Shown: positions 1-9,704 of the stretch, piece after piece
Layout of the letters: the number at the start of each line of letters is the position of its first letter
Position numbering within the stretch: the first letter of the stretch is position 1
Source of the DNA: Chloroflexota bacterium
GTDB taxonomy: Bacteria; Chloroflexota; Dehalococcoidia; FW602-bin16
DNA: 64,000 nt
NCBI GenBank assembly: GCA_004297765.1
Contig: SCTZ01000200.1
Location: forward strand, 1 to 64,000
Direction: 5' to 3'
The notes under the pieces: generated by a model
What the model saw: the letters and a program-made list of their open reading frames with translations, nothing else
What the model was told of the DNA's origin: nothing
The model's database searches: none
Position numbers and translations under genes: made by a program

Positions 1-2
1 AG

Positions 3-428
3 TTCTCCCAATGTCCACAGGAGCCGCCAGAGCGCTGGACAGAGAGCTATGATCGGCTGAATCTGGCAGCTCTTCCCAGTTGCGTCGCCGCGCCCCTGTC
101 CAATCCGAATGATTGGTTACTCAAACCGACCTTCGTGCAGGTGGTAGTGCGTGTATTGTGGGCGCTCGGCTGGGAACCGGGACACATCGCCGGACTGGTG
201 CGCTCGCGCTATGAACGAGGCAACTGGGGAGATACCTGGGATCAATACGACGCCGCTACCAGAGCAAGTTTCTGGGTTCGGCTCATGGCAGGGCTCATCG
301 TCGATGGCACCGACCAACTGGGGGACTTCAACTGCGTGTCCCAGAACGAGAAGGGATACTGTCCCCAGCCATACTGCGGTCACAATTTGGCCACATATCG
401 AGAGATGCTCGTGCGGAGGCTTGGATGA
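3..428 (+). CDS. C-terminal part of a hypothetical protein, 5' truncated by window start
   Basis: Frame open from base 3 to TGA at 426-428; ATGA overlap with the next CDS; Cys-containing C-terminus (CVSQNEKGYCPQPYC). Confidence 0.6.
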   Translation, partial: FSQCPQEPPERWTESYDRLNLAALPSCVAAPLSNPNDWLLKPTFVQVVVRVLWALGWEPGHIAGLVRSRYERGNWGDTWDQYDAATRASFWVRLMAGLIVDGTDQLGDFNCVSQNEKGYCPQPYCGHNLATYREMLVRRLG

Positions 429-1246
429 CCTGGAGGATCGGATTCTCCACTGGCGCCTTCTACGAGCTTCCTATCCTCTCCGTCCTGCCGGCTATTCGCC
501 ATATCGGCTTCCAATACGTGGAGATCTGCAGCAACCAGGCGCACCTGGATTACCACGACCGGGTTGCGCTGGAGCAACTCCGAGGGACCCTGGACGGGCT
601 AGGACTACGCGTGTTCTCTCTCCACGCGCCGTTCGGAACCCACATCGATATCGCGTCGCCCGATGAGAAGGCCCGGGCCTCGGCGCTGGAGCAGACGGAA
701 GCGGCCATCCAGGCATTATACGTTCTGAATGGCGAGGTGCTGGTCGTCCATCCCGCGGGCGATAACCCGCCGGCGGAGCGAGATCGCACGATGCTGCTCG
801 CTCAGAGCCTTGACAGCCTGCACAGCATTCAAGCGCAGTGCGCCCAACTGGGGCTGAAGCTCGCGATCGAGACGATGCTGCCTCATCTGGTTGGTGGACG
901 CACGGCCGAGCTCCTGTGGCTGGCGGAGCATCTGCCCAGCGCTGGGGTTGGCTTCTGCCTGGACACGGGACACACATATCTGGGACGGAGCCTCGCGGAG
1001 AGCCTCACGCAGTTGAGTTCCCGACTGCTTCTGCTTCACGTGCACGACAATTCCGGACAGCACGACGATCACCTGCCACCAGGGCATGGACAGATCGATT
1101 GGGCATCCTGCGTGCGGACGTTGGCGCGCCACAGCTTTTCGGGCGCGCTGATTCTAGAAACTACCGCCTCCGGCTCTCCCGAGGAGCACCTACGCCAGGC
1201 CTGGGATAGCACGGCTACGGTCCAGTTCCCCGGTCTGCCCGATTGA
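425..1246 (+). CDS. Sugar phosphate isomerase/epimerase (xylose isomerase-like TIM barrel)
   Basis: ORF 273 aa with motifs SLHAPFG, HPAGDNPP, AIETM, GFCLDTGHTYL, HVHDNSGQHDDHLPPGHGQIDW typical of AP_endonuc_2 TIM barrels. Confidence 0.88.
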   Translation: MTWRIGFSTGAFYELPILSVLPAIRHIGFQYVEICSNQAHLDYHDRVALEQLRGTLDGLGLRVFSLHAPFGTHIDIASPDEKARASALEQTEAAIQALYVLNGEVLVVHPAGDNPPAERDRTMLLAQSLDSLHSIQAQCAQLGLKLAIETMLPHLVGGRTAELLWLAEHLPSAGVGFCLDTGHTYLGRSLAESLTQLSSRLLLLHVHDNSGQHDDHLPPGHGQIDWASCVRTLARHSFSGALILETTASGSPEEHLRQAWDSTATVQFPGLPD

Positions 1247-1251
1247 TAACA

Positions 1252-2544
1252 TCACGGCGTCTTTATCACCCGCACAAGGCGAATACGTCGACCATGCACC
1301 GAGAGAACCGTCATAACAGCGCCGTTGATCCGGACCTCCTCGTTCGGCGTAGGAAAACGGCCCAGATATGAGAGGATCAAGCCTCCCACTGTATCGACCC
1401 CCTCCGCTTGCAGATCCAGATCCAGGGCTTCGTTCAACTCGTCGACGGTCACTTTCCCGTTGACCAGGGCCTGGTTGGGCTCGATTAGCTCAATACGCTT
1501 CTCGACGACGTCGTACTCGTCGTGGATCTCTCCGACGATCTCTTCGAGGAGGTCCTCCAGCGTCACGATTCCCCCCGTTCCGCCGTATTCGTCGACCACG
1601 ATAGCCATATGGGTCTTGCTTCGCTGGAACTCTACCAGCAACTCGCTCACCATTTTGGATTCGGGCACGAACATTGCCGGGCGGACGAGATCCAGGACGT
1701 GCCGATCTCTCTCCGGAAGCCCAAGGCTCTTGAGAAGGTCCTTTGCGTATAGGACGCCGACGATGTCATCAAGCGAGTCGCGATACACCGGCATGCGAGA
1801 GTGTCCTGTATCAACGAACGCCCGCAGCGCGTCCTGCACGGAGGCGGTCGTCTCGATGGCGATCACGTCCGTGCGCGGCGTCATCACCTCGTGCACGCGC
1901 GTTTCGGTGAAATCAAAGACACCTTGAATCATCCGTCTCTCGAGCGGCTCGACAACCCCTTCTTCCTCGCCCGCCTCGATGATCGAGCGGATCTCTTCCT
2001 CAGTCACCTCGGGAATCTGGGCGCGCTCGCGGCTTCCGAGAAGAAAAAGAATCGCATCGGTCGAGGCCGTCACCACTACGATGAACGGTGACATGACGCG
2101 CGAGATCAAATCGATCGGCCAGGCCACGGCCAGGGCAACCCGTTCGGAATAAGTCACGGCAAGGTTCTTGGGAACGAGCTCGCCGATAACCAACGTCACG
2201 AAAGCTACTGCCACAGTGACAATGGCCAGGCCGAGTGGTCCAGCAGCGCCAGCTACGATGGGGATAGGAACAGTGGCCAGCATATCCGAAACATAGACGG
2301 CTGCACTGACGGCACCGATAGCGGAGATGAAGAACCCCGCGAGAGTAACGCCCACCTGAATAGTGGCCAGGAAGCGGGTGGGCCTCTTGAGCAGGCCAAG
2401 AGCGATGGAGGCGCGGGTGTTTGCCTCCTCCTCCGCGAGTTGTCGAAGCCTGGTCCGTCGGGCAGAGACGATAGCTATCTCCGAGGCGGCAAAGAAGGCA
2501 TTGATGAAGATAAACAGGACGATGAGCAATAACTCGAGCATCAA
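1252..2544 (-). CDS. CNNM/CBS-pair transmembrane protein (hemolysin C / CorC-like family)
   Basis: N-terminal DUF21 transmembrane region, CBS pair (VMTPRTDVIAIE, MAIVVDEYGGTGGIVTLEDLLEEIVGEI), C-terminal CorC_HlyC domain. Confidence 0.93.
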   Translation of the reverse strand: MMLELLLIVLFIFINAFFAASEIAIVSARRTRLRQLAEEEANTRASIALGLLKRPTRFLATIQVGVTLAGFFISAIGAVSAAVYVSDMLATVPIPIVAGAAGPLGLAIVTVAVAFVTLVIGELVPKNLAVTYSERVALAVAWPIDLISRVMSPFIVVVTASTDAILFLLGSRERAQIPEVTEEEIRSIIEAGEEEGVVEPLERRMIQGVFDFTETRVHEVMTPRTDVIAIETTASVQDALRAFVDTGHSRMPVYRDSLDDIVGVLYAKDLLKSLGLPERDRHVLDLVRPAMFVPESKMVSELLVEFQRSKTHMAIVVDEYGGTGGIVTLEDLLEEIVGEIHDEYDVVEKRIELIEPNQALVNGKVTVDELNEALDLDLQAEGVDTVGGLILSYLGRFPTPNEEVRINGAVMTVLSVHGRRIRLVRVIKTP

Positions 2545-2589
2545 GTCGATATCGCCTCGTCCGAAAGGACAAATCTAGAGCAGCATGGA

Positions 2590-3654
2590 TCACGCTGCTT
2601 TGCCATACCGCTCTCGCGCCGCCCTATCTGCCGTCAAGATTAGCCTTCGATAGATATCTTCGTAACCCAGAGCCATTACACGAGCGGAGAAATTTGTCTC
2701 CACGTGATGACGACACTCACGCCGGTCGATCTCGTGTACGCGGCACACCGCTTGTACCATCGCCTCGTAGCTATCACAGACGAAGCCTGTCCTCCCGGAC
2801 GCAATGACCTCAGGCGCGGCTCCCATCGTCAGCGCAATGACCGGAGTACCGCACGCCATGGCCTCGATCATCACCAATCCAAATGGCTCCGGCCACCGGA
2901 TGGGAAACAACAGCGCGTAAGCGTTTCTCAGAAACTCGCTCTTCGCGGCCTGGTCGACTTCCCCGACAAACTCCACGTTGTCCGTCTCCAGGAGAGGAGC
3001 GATTACAGAGTCGTAGTATGCTTTGTCAGCCGCATCCACTTTGGCCGCGATTTTGAGAGGCATACCTACGTGCTGTGCTACTCGTATGGCCAGGTCTACT
3101 CCTTTCTCCGGTGAAATGCGACCGAGAAAGGCCAAGTAGTTGCCATCGCCAGCGCCAAACCTGTAATCCCCCAAGTCAATACCGTGGTAGACCGTTCCGA
3201 GCCAATTTGCGAACGGCAGTGGGTTTCTCTGGTTGTTACTGACCGATACCAGGTTCACTTCCGTGTACTCTCGAAAGATGGGCGCGATGTCAAACAGATC
3301 GAGCCTGCCATGGGGTGTCACCAGTGTGGGCGTGCGAACAAGCCTAGTAAAAGGAAACGTGAAGTAGTCGAGATGAGAATGGATGACGTCGAACTCGTCA
3401 GCGTGGTCGAAGACCCTTCCCAGTTGGAGCATAGCATAAGCGTAGGGGTCGTACACCGCCTCGTCGAGGCGCAGCGCCTTCGGACAGCCGGGAACAAGCC
3501 GGGCAGCAGTCCGCGAATCTCCGCTCGCGAAGAGAGTGACGTCGTGTCCCATCCTCATCAACTCTTGGGTCAGATAGTACACGACCCGCTCCGTCCCTCC
3601 ATATAGCAGGGGCGGGACAGATTCGGACAGAGGGGCTACCTGTGCTATCCTCAC
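2590..3654 (-). CDS. Glycosyltransferase family 4
   Basis: VRIAQVAPLSESVPPLLYGGTERVVYYL, FLGRISPEKGVDLAI, EPFGLVMIEAMACGTPVIA; GTG start at 3654 preceded by GGAGGTGG is preferred to the longer ORF start at 3741. Confidence 0.9.
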   Translation of the reverse strand: MRIAQVAPLSESVPPLLYGGTERVVYYLTQELMRMGHDVTLFASGDSRTAARLVPGCPKALRLDEAVYDPYAYAMLQLGRVFDHADEFDVIHSHLDYFTFPFTRLVRTPTLVTPHGRLDLFDIAPIFREYTEVNLVSVSNNQRNPLPFANWLGTVYHGIDLGDYRFGAGDGNYLAFLGRISPEKGVDLAIRVAQHVGMPLKIAAKVDAADKAYYDSVIAPLLETDNVEFVGEVDQAAKSEFLRNAYALLFPIRWPEPFGLVMIEAMACGTPVIALTMGAAPEVIASGRTGFVCDSYEAMVQAVCRVHEIDRRECRHHVETNFSARVMALGYEDIYRRLILTADRAARERYGKAA

Positions 3655-4180
3655 GTCTGTCCACCTCCTCGTCTTCCCTCCTCTGATCTGGCTCAGCCGT
3701 CTGACTAAGCCGTGAGCCTCGGCCCATTCAGCCAGGACCACCTATAGCATGATAGGCTGCTCTTGGCCGGCTATTCGGCCAGAGGAGAACATCGAGCATG
3801 ACCCTGGTCTTTTACAAATGAGCATGTGGCATGCCACGTTACGAGAGTTGGCGCTGTGTGAATGACGCGTATCTGGCTGATCCGTCCTTCCGGGGAAGGA
3901 CTGATCCGACCGAACCGCACGTTCTCGCCTGGCGGATCCTGGCAGCATCGTCTCTCACAATTATGACCAGGTTTCAGCTAGTCGTGAATCATCCGGAAGC
4001 CAGAGGAGGTGCGTCAGAGGCGGCAAGGGCAAGCCGTCTACCTGGCCTGCCCTTACGATCGCAGAAACTGCGTGCACGTGAAGCGCGCGGTTAGCATCAC
4101 GCCTCAAACGCCGGATCGCATGCTCTTCGGAGCGAACTCGGCTGTTTGAGAGCCTGCAGCTACCGAGGCTGGTTGTCATC

Positions 4181-4693
4181 CTATGTCGTTCGTTGTTGCT
4201 TGGTTCCTTGCTGTGGTGTTCCCTGAATCTGCCTTCCTCCCGCCTGGCCGATGCCTTTCACCTGGATCTTCTTTGGCTTCGTCTCCTCGGCCTTGGGCAA
4301 GCGAAGCGTCAGAATCCCGTGCTCGAAGGTGGCTTCGGACTGGTCCGCGTTCACCGTCATGGGCAGCGTCATCTCGCGGTAGAAGCGACCGGCCCCGATC
4401 TCGCGGCGCATGAAGTTCTCTCGTTTCACCTGCTCCTCCGCCCGACGCTCCGCGCGAATGCTCAGCAGGTTACCAGAGACATTGATGCTGATGTCCTCGG
4501 GTTTCACCCCTGGCACCAGAGCGCGAACGAAAATGTCGTTGTCGGTCTCATACATGTCGATAGGGATGGTGTGTACGGCCTCGAATTCGGCCGGTCGCCT
4601 AATAGCAGACCACAGCGGTTCTTCGAAAACTCTGTCCATCGCTTCTCGAATCGATTCCAGCTCTCGGAAGGGGTCCCACCTCATCATGGACAT
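4181..4693 (-). CDS. Hsp20/alpha-crystallin family small heat-shock protein
   Basis: MSMMRWDPFRELESIREAMDRVFEEP, ISINVSGNLLSIRAERR, FYREMTLP, EHGILTLRLPKAEETKPKKIQV. Confidence 0.95.
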   Translation of the reverse strand: MSMMRWDPFRELESIREAMDRVFEEPLWSAIRRPAEFEAVHTIPIDMYETDNDIFVRALVPGVKPEDISINVSGNLLSIRAERRAEEQVKRENFMRREIGAGRFYREMTLPMTVNADQSEATFEHGILTLRLPKAEETKPKKIQVKGIGQAGGRQIQGTPQQGTKQQRTT

Positions 4694-5157
4694 GCTACAT
4701 ACCTCCTCTAGATCGGTTCTCGGCCCGCGTCCCCGTGCGGCTCCGCCGCCGTATGAACGGTCGGCTTCCTCCCGGTCCTGCCCTGCTTTCGTTCCGGCAG
4801 CGCGGCCGGGCTTGCAGATGCCACTCGATACGGCGGGCCATCATCACATTCATCGCCAGCAATACTCGGATCCAAATCGGTCTACATCCGACCGGCTTGC
4901 CACATGGGAGCGACGGAACGGTGCAACACTTCACGGCCAAGAACGCGCGATTTCCCATACGTGTTGCTGGCGCACATCACCTCATCGCAGCAAGAAGCGT
5001 ACCATGCGTGGGGGCTGGGGATCGGGGGGCGGGGGTTGGGAAAAAAGGGCATAAGTTGCCCTGCCCACCGCTCCGACTGGTACGAGTTATGCGGTCCAAG
5101 AAGCGCGCATTCGTTGGCTCTGACTATGGGTGTCAGAGCCGGAAGGACGGTCAGCCG

Positions 5158-6378
5158 ATGACGAGACAGCTATACAGTGAAGATGACAGCCAGTGGCCGG
5201 TGACACCGTCCGCGTTCGTAGAGGCTGCACTAGCGCGCGGCTTCTTTACGCTCTTCCACGTCTTCGAGTCGGCAAGACAGTCGGACGAGGGTGATTCCAA
5301 CCTAGGTGGGGTGAAGAGTATCTTGCAGAAGATGGGTATACATATCACTCGCGGTGCCCTTGGCGAAGACCCCCAGCCTCAATGGACGGAGCCCGACGAG
5401 TCCGAGATCATGCCCCCGGAAGAGGAGGAAGAGACGCCCCGGGCTCCTGAGCGCGCACAGATCCAGTACGAGGAACTGGAAGGCCCGATCGCAATGTATC
5501 TGCGAGAGATTGACCGTGGACCTCTTCTCACCGCGGAGCAAGAGGTGGCGCTGGCCAAGCGAATCGAGCGGGAGAGAAAAGCGGTCGAGAAGCTGAAGGG
5601 TTCCGCGATCGATGCCGTTACACGGCAGCGGCTGGAGTCCGAGGTTAGGGACGGACGAGCGGCGGCCAGGGCTCTGACTGAAGCCAATCTTCGCCTGGTG
5701 GTTAGCATCGCAAAGAGATACATGGGACAAGGACTCCCGCTTCTGGATCTGATTCAGGAAGGCAACCTTGGGTTGGCCCACGCCGTCGAGAAGTTTGACT
5801 ATAGGAAAGGCTTCCGTTTCAGTACGTACGCGCACTGGTGGATCCGGCAGGCGGTCACCCGTGGTATCGCCAATCAGGCTCGCACAATTCGAGTGCCCGT
5901 CCATATGATCGATCTGATCGGAGACGTGCTGCGAACATCGCGCGAGCTTCAGCAGAGGATGGGACGCGAGCCAACCGACGAGGAGATCGCGAGGGAGTTG
6001 CAGGTGAGCCGGGAGCGCGTGCAGGAAATTCTCAGCGCCTCGAGGCAGCCCATCTCCCTTGAAACGCCTGTGGGTGAGGAAGAAGAGGAGAGCCTCTCGG
6101 ATCTGATCGCCGATCGAGTCACCGAATCCCCAACCGACTTCGCGGCACGGCGCCTGCTGCGCGATCACATCTCCGATGTGCTCGATGAGCTCTCTGACCG
6201 TGAACGGTCCGTGCTTCGCCTGAGATTCGGGCTGGACGACGGCCGTGCCAAGACGCTGGAGGAGATCGGAGAAACGCTAGGCGTCAGCCGGGAACGCGTG
6301 CGTCAGATCGAAGGCGAGGCCTTGGCCAAGCTCCGCACCCCTGAGTTGCGAGAGAAGTTGAAGGAGTACCTGGAGTAG
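5158..6378 (+). CDS. RNA polymerase sigma-70 factor, RpoD/SigA group
   Basis: Regions 1.2-4.2 (GPIAMYLREI, NLRLVVSIAKRYMGQGLPLLDLIQEGNLGLAHAVEKFDYRKGFRFSTYAHWWIRQAVTRGIANQARTIRVPVHM, VLRLRFGLDDGRAKTLEEIGETLGVSRERVRQIEGEALAKLR). Start assigned to ATG 5158; the upstream extension in the ORF track looks non-coding. Confidence 0.93.
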   Translation: MTRQLYSEDDSQWPVTPSAFVEAALARGFFTLFHVFESARQSDEGDSNLGGVKSILQKMGIHITRGALGEDPQPQWTEPDESEIMPPEEEEETPRAPERAQIQYEELEGPIAMYLREIDRGPLLTAEQEVALAKRIERERKAVEKLKGSAIDAVTRQRLESEVRDGRAAARALTEANLRLVVSIAKRYMGQGLPLLDLIQEGNLGLAHAVEKFDYRKGFRFSTYAHWWIRQAVTRGIANQARTIRVPVHMIDLIGDVLRTSRELQQRMGREPTDEEIARELQVSRERVQEILSASRQPISLETPVGEEEEESLSDLIADRVTESPTDFAARRLLRDHISDVLDELSDRERSVLRLRFGLDDGRAKTLEEIGETLGVSRERVRQIEGEALAKLRTPELREKLKEYLE

Positions 6379-6623
6379 ACTGGATCCTCTACGATTGCGG
6401 ACGGTAAAGCTGAGCAGGCTGAGCCCCACTGGCATGTTTCTTGCATCAAACGGACTGCGAGTGGTACTACGCTCCCGGTTCGGCGGACGAGCGGGAAGCT
6501 CTGATAGCATACAGAGCAACGTGCGAATTCGTGACCGAGCAGAGAGATAGTACCCTCGCAGATGATAGTGCAGAAGCGTGCACCACAGAAGTGCAATTCA
6601 CGCGACGCGCAGCATCTGACGAT

Positions 6624-6652
6624 TTGACATAAGAACCAAAGACTGCTAAACT
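6624..6652 (+). promoter_or_regulatory. Sigma70-type promoter upstream of the KGG-repeat gene
   Basis: TTGACA (6624-6629) - 17 nt - TAAACT (6647-6652). Confidence 0.6.
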
Positions 6653-6809
6653 GTTCTTGGGTGGCTTGAGACCTTGTACGTGATCGGACTCAGCCGATGC
6701 GGCTCTCCGCAGAAGCGTTGTGGTCCGCGGCGGAATAGAGCCACAAGCCGACCAAGCCGGGCAAGGGTCTAGATTCAGAGGATTCCTTTCGGTGAGGAGG
6801 TGGAGTCAA

Positions 6810-7130
6810 ATGCCCGAGGAGAAGGAACGCGAAATGACCGTTCGCGAGGCCGGCAAGAAGGGCGGCGAAACCGTCAAGAAGAAATACGGTCCGGAGTTCT
6901 ACTCCAGGATCGGTAAGAAGGGCGGCGAAACCGTCGCGGAGGAGCGCGGCCGAGCTTTCTACTCCGAGATCGGCAAGAAGGGCGGCGAAGCCGTCAAGGC
7001 AAAGCGCGGCCCCGAGTTCTACTCCGAGATCGGCCGCAGAGGCGGCGAGACCGTCAAGGAGAAGCATGGTCCTGAGTACTACTCCAGGATCGGCAAGAAG
7101 GGCGGACGCGCCAAGAAGCAGTCCACCTAG
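6810..7130 (+). CDS. KGG-repeat stress-type protein (GsiB-like)
   Basis: Five tandem ~20-aa units (FYSRIGKKGGETVKKKYGPE..., FYSEIGKKGGEAVKAKRGPE...); ATG 6810 preceded by GAGGAGGTGG. Confidence 0.88.
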   Translation: MPEEKEREMTVREAGKKGGETVKKKYGPEFYSRIGKKGGETVAEERGRAFYSEIGKKGGEAVKAKRGPEFYSEIGRRGGETVKEKHGPEYYSRIGKKGGRAKKQST

Positions 7131-7152
7131 CTGAGCTCTCGCCGTTGCGGTG

Positions 7153-7193
7153 GCGAAAGCCGCTCTGGAGTGACGCTCCTGAGCGGCTTTCGC
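7153..7193. terminator. Strong perfect hairpin downstream of the KGG gene, candidate terminator without a T-tract
   Basis: GCGAAAGCCGCTC-tGGAGtgacgCTCCt-GAGCGGCTTTCGC, 13-bp perfect outer stem. Confidence 0.5.
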
Positions 7194-7382
7194 AGTGATC
7201 GGCCCCAGGCAGGATCCCACATCGCGTGTCTTACGCCATGCGCAACGTTGTTGAGTCTGCCGGCGCTTCCCCTGTCCCCTATCGATCTTTCCAAACGTGC
7301 ATTCTGTTGCGTCCCGGCATCGTGGTCCATTACAATGCCTAGAGAGGGGCCGTGCTATCTACTCCACGCATAGGAGGACGCC

Positions 7383-7802
7383 ATGCCCGAATTCGCGAAT
7401 CCGTTTGTGAACATCGTTCCGCGCATGTTGACCAAGGCCGAGCTCGTACAGGCCCTGCGAATCGACATCGCAGCCGAGATCGAGGCCATCAATGTTTACG
7501 AGGCCCACTTTGCCGCCACCGACGATGAAGGCGCTCGACGCGTGCTAGCTCACGTGATCGCCGAGGAGAAAGAACACCTGGCCGAGTTCCTCGAAGTTGT
7601 AAAGATGCTCGACCCGGAGCAGGTCCAATATCTGGAAGAGGCTCCCGCGGATGTGACCGCCATCATCGCGGGCCGCGTCAGCGCCGCGGATGACACCAGT
7701 CCGACCGCTGGGACGATCTCCGGGGGACCGCCCTCACCGCCTAGAACTGTCGGCAGCCTGATAGATCAGCAGCCGCCCGCGGCTCGGATCGAGGCCGGGT
7801 AG
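7383..7802 (+). CDS. Encapsulated-ferritin-like protein with putative C-terminal encapsulin cargo-loading peptide
   Basis: Ferritin-like two-helix core (IDIAAEIEAINVYEAHF...VLAHVIAEEKEHLAEFLEVVKMLDPEQ) with EncFtn-type E...E..H metal-ligand spacing; Pro/Gly linker then TVGSLI near the C-terminus. Confidence 0.85.
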   Translation: MPEFANPFVNIVPRMLTKAELVQALRIDIAAEIEAINVYEAHFAATDDEGARRVLAHVIAEEKEHLAEFLEVVKMLDPEQVQYLEEAPADVTAIIAGRVSAADDTSPTAGTISGGPPSPPRTVGSLIDQQPPAARIEAG

Positions 7803-7805
7803 TCG

Positions 7806-8213
7806 TCAGTCTATCTCTTGATACCCCTCACCATACGTTGTTCCGGACGGCCCGGTTCCTGTTTGCGTAGAACCAGAGCCAGTGTTGCCGGCATCCAGGC
7901 CGGAGCCAACGCCGTGGGTGAGATCGGGCACATGGAAAGATCGACCGGTCATGGCTTGACCCCAGGCGTCAGGTCCACCAAGTTCCTCCACGCCCTCCGG
8001 GGGAATCGTGTCAGCACGCAGCCGTGCTGCTACCACGATCAGGTATTGGATCAACCGTAGTGGGCTGGCGAACTTCTTCGTCCCGGGCAGATGGAGATAG
8101 ACTACTTCGGGGAAGTCAGTTATCTGCTCACGCAAGTCGTCCCTGGTAAGACCACCCGACCAATCGAGGCCTTCAAGCTTCTGCTTGAGCTCGCTCAACG
8201 CATCGTGCTGCAC
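7806..8213 (-). CDS. Hypothetical protein with Gly/Thr-rich C-terminus
   Basis: ORF open on minus strand; GTG 8213 with AAAGGA upstream; VQHDALSELKQKLEGLDWSGGLTRDDLREQI... Confidence 0.5.
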   Translation of the reverse strand: MQHDALSELKQKLEGLDWSGGLTRDDLREQITDFPEVVYLHLPGTKKFASPLRLIQYLIVVAARLRADTIPPEGVEELGGPDAWGQAMTGRSFHVPDLTHGVGSGLDAGNTGSGSTQTGTGPSGTTYGEGYQEID

Positions 8214-8396
8214 GCCGGTACGTCCTTTCTGTCCCGGCCGCTGCTCCAGACATCGGAGGAACACGCGCCGGTGATACTGGACAAATAGCATTGGGGTGTG
8301 GGCAAGAAACGTGCCCCGCGACGAGGTCGGTTCCAGGCTCTTGCGACGCCATGCGCGTCGCAAGAGCGCTCAAGAATAGATCAAGGGGAGAGAAAC

Positions 8397-9191
8397 ATGG
8401 AGTATCAGGAGCTACTACTGAAGCATGAGGGCGCGGTCGCAGTCGTGACTCTCAATCGACCGGATGTCCTCAACGCTCTCAGCCCGCGTCTCATGTTGGA
8501 GTTTGTCGACGTGTTGGAAACAACCGCCAAGGACAACGGCACGCGCGTGTTGGTGGTGACCGGCGCGGGGCGGGGTTTCTGCTCAGGGGCGGATCTGGCC
8601 GCGCTGGAGTCCGGAGGGCTGGATTCTGACCAGCGCTGGCTTAACCTTGAGCCGGTGTCGTACTTCGGATTGATCGCCAAGACTCTGGGCCAATACGACA
8701 AGCCCGTCATCGCGGCCGTGAACGGAGTGGCCGCTGGAGCCGGATTCGCGATCACCATGGGCTGTGACATTCGCATCGCCTCGGAGACGGCGCGCTTCTC
8801 CGCCATCTTCGTCAAGCGTGCCCTGGCTCCGGATACCGGCGCCAGCTACTACCTCCCACGCCTCGTCCCCATGAGCCGAGCGGCAGAAATGCTGTTGACC
8901 GGCGACTTGATCGATGTCCAGGAGGCCGAGCGCATCGGTCTGGTAAGCCGGATCGTGCCCGCGGATCAACTTCTCACCAGCGCGATGGACTTGGCCGGGC
9001 GCATAGCGGCCGAGGCGCCGCTGGCGGTTGAGTTAGCCAAGAAAGCCATGCGTCGCAGCCTATCCAATACCTTAGATGCACAACTCGACTACGAGGGCTG
9101 GGCGCAGGGTATCTGCCTGAACTCACGGGATGCTCAGGAAGGACGACGGGCTTTCCTCGAGAAGAGACCACCCCAATACGAAGGCAGGTAG
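8397..9191 (+). CDS. Enoyl-CoA hydratase/isomerase family protein
   Basis: MEYQELLLKHEGAVAVVTLNRPDVLNALS, GAGRGFCSGADL, AAVNGVAAGAGFAITMGCDIRIASETARF; ATG 8397 preceded by AAGGGGAG. Confidence 0.95.
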   Translation: MEYQELLLKHEGAVAVVTLNRPDVLNALSPRLMLEFVDVLETTAKDNGTRVLVVTGAGRGFCSGADLAALESGGLDSDQRWLNLEPVSYFGLIAKTLGQYDKPVIAAVNGVAAGAGFAITMGCDIRIASETARFSAIFVKRALAPDTGASYYLPRLVPMSRAAEMLLTGDLIDVQEAERIGLVSRIVPADQLLTSAMDLAGRIAAEAPLAVELAKKAMRRSLSNTLDAQLDYEGWAQGICLNSRDAQEGRRAFLEKRPPQYEGR

Positions 9192-9704
9192 CCTTCGACC
9201 TATCGCTTGATCTACCTGTTTGAGGCGGGCATGTAGCGAAGGCGGCCGGATTCCCGTGAGCCTGGCCGCCGCACTCATCTCGCACGCAATCATCGCCGTG
9301 CGGTAATCCTCAGTCCACAACGATGTCGCTTTCCGCGATGCTTTCCCAGGGTATCGAGGCGTGGCTCTGTTTGCTTGACCACCTGGCACTCTCATGCTAC
9401 AGTTCAATTAGCAGCGTCCTACTTTCTTGGCCATCCCCATGGCCGACCGCGCAGGGTGTGTCTGCGATTCCGTAGTGGTGGCGGTCCTGATTCGTTCTGC
9501 GGAGCGGGATCCTGGGGACAATGGCGACTCATCGCTGACAGGTGTTTGACCTGGTGGCGGGTGTCTTTCTATTCTATCGACATAGTGAGCGGGCGACAGC
9601 AGTTTCGCCCTAGTTTGCGTTAGTTCTTCGTGTTTAGCTACAATGAAGGACAAATGCCGCGCTGACAGCGACTAGCCGTGGAGATGTCCAGTGGGAGATG
9701 TCCA

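Noticed and set aside
3742-4180. Small ORFs between the GT4 and hsp20 genes
   Set aside because: No SD, no family motifs, low-quality composition; treated as non-coding.
4735-5157. N-terminal 141-aa extension of the sigma factor ORF
   Set aside because: Sequence is Arg/His/Ser-rich and unlike sigma factors, and crosses the G-rich tract; ATG 5158 gives a normal acidic N-terminus.
5302-6168. Long antisense ORF (288 aa) opposite the sigma factor
   Set aside because: Fully overlaps a well-supported CDS; composition is typical of antisense frames in GC-rich DNA.
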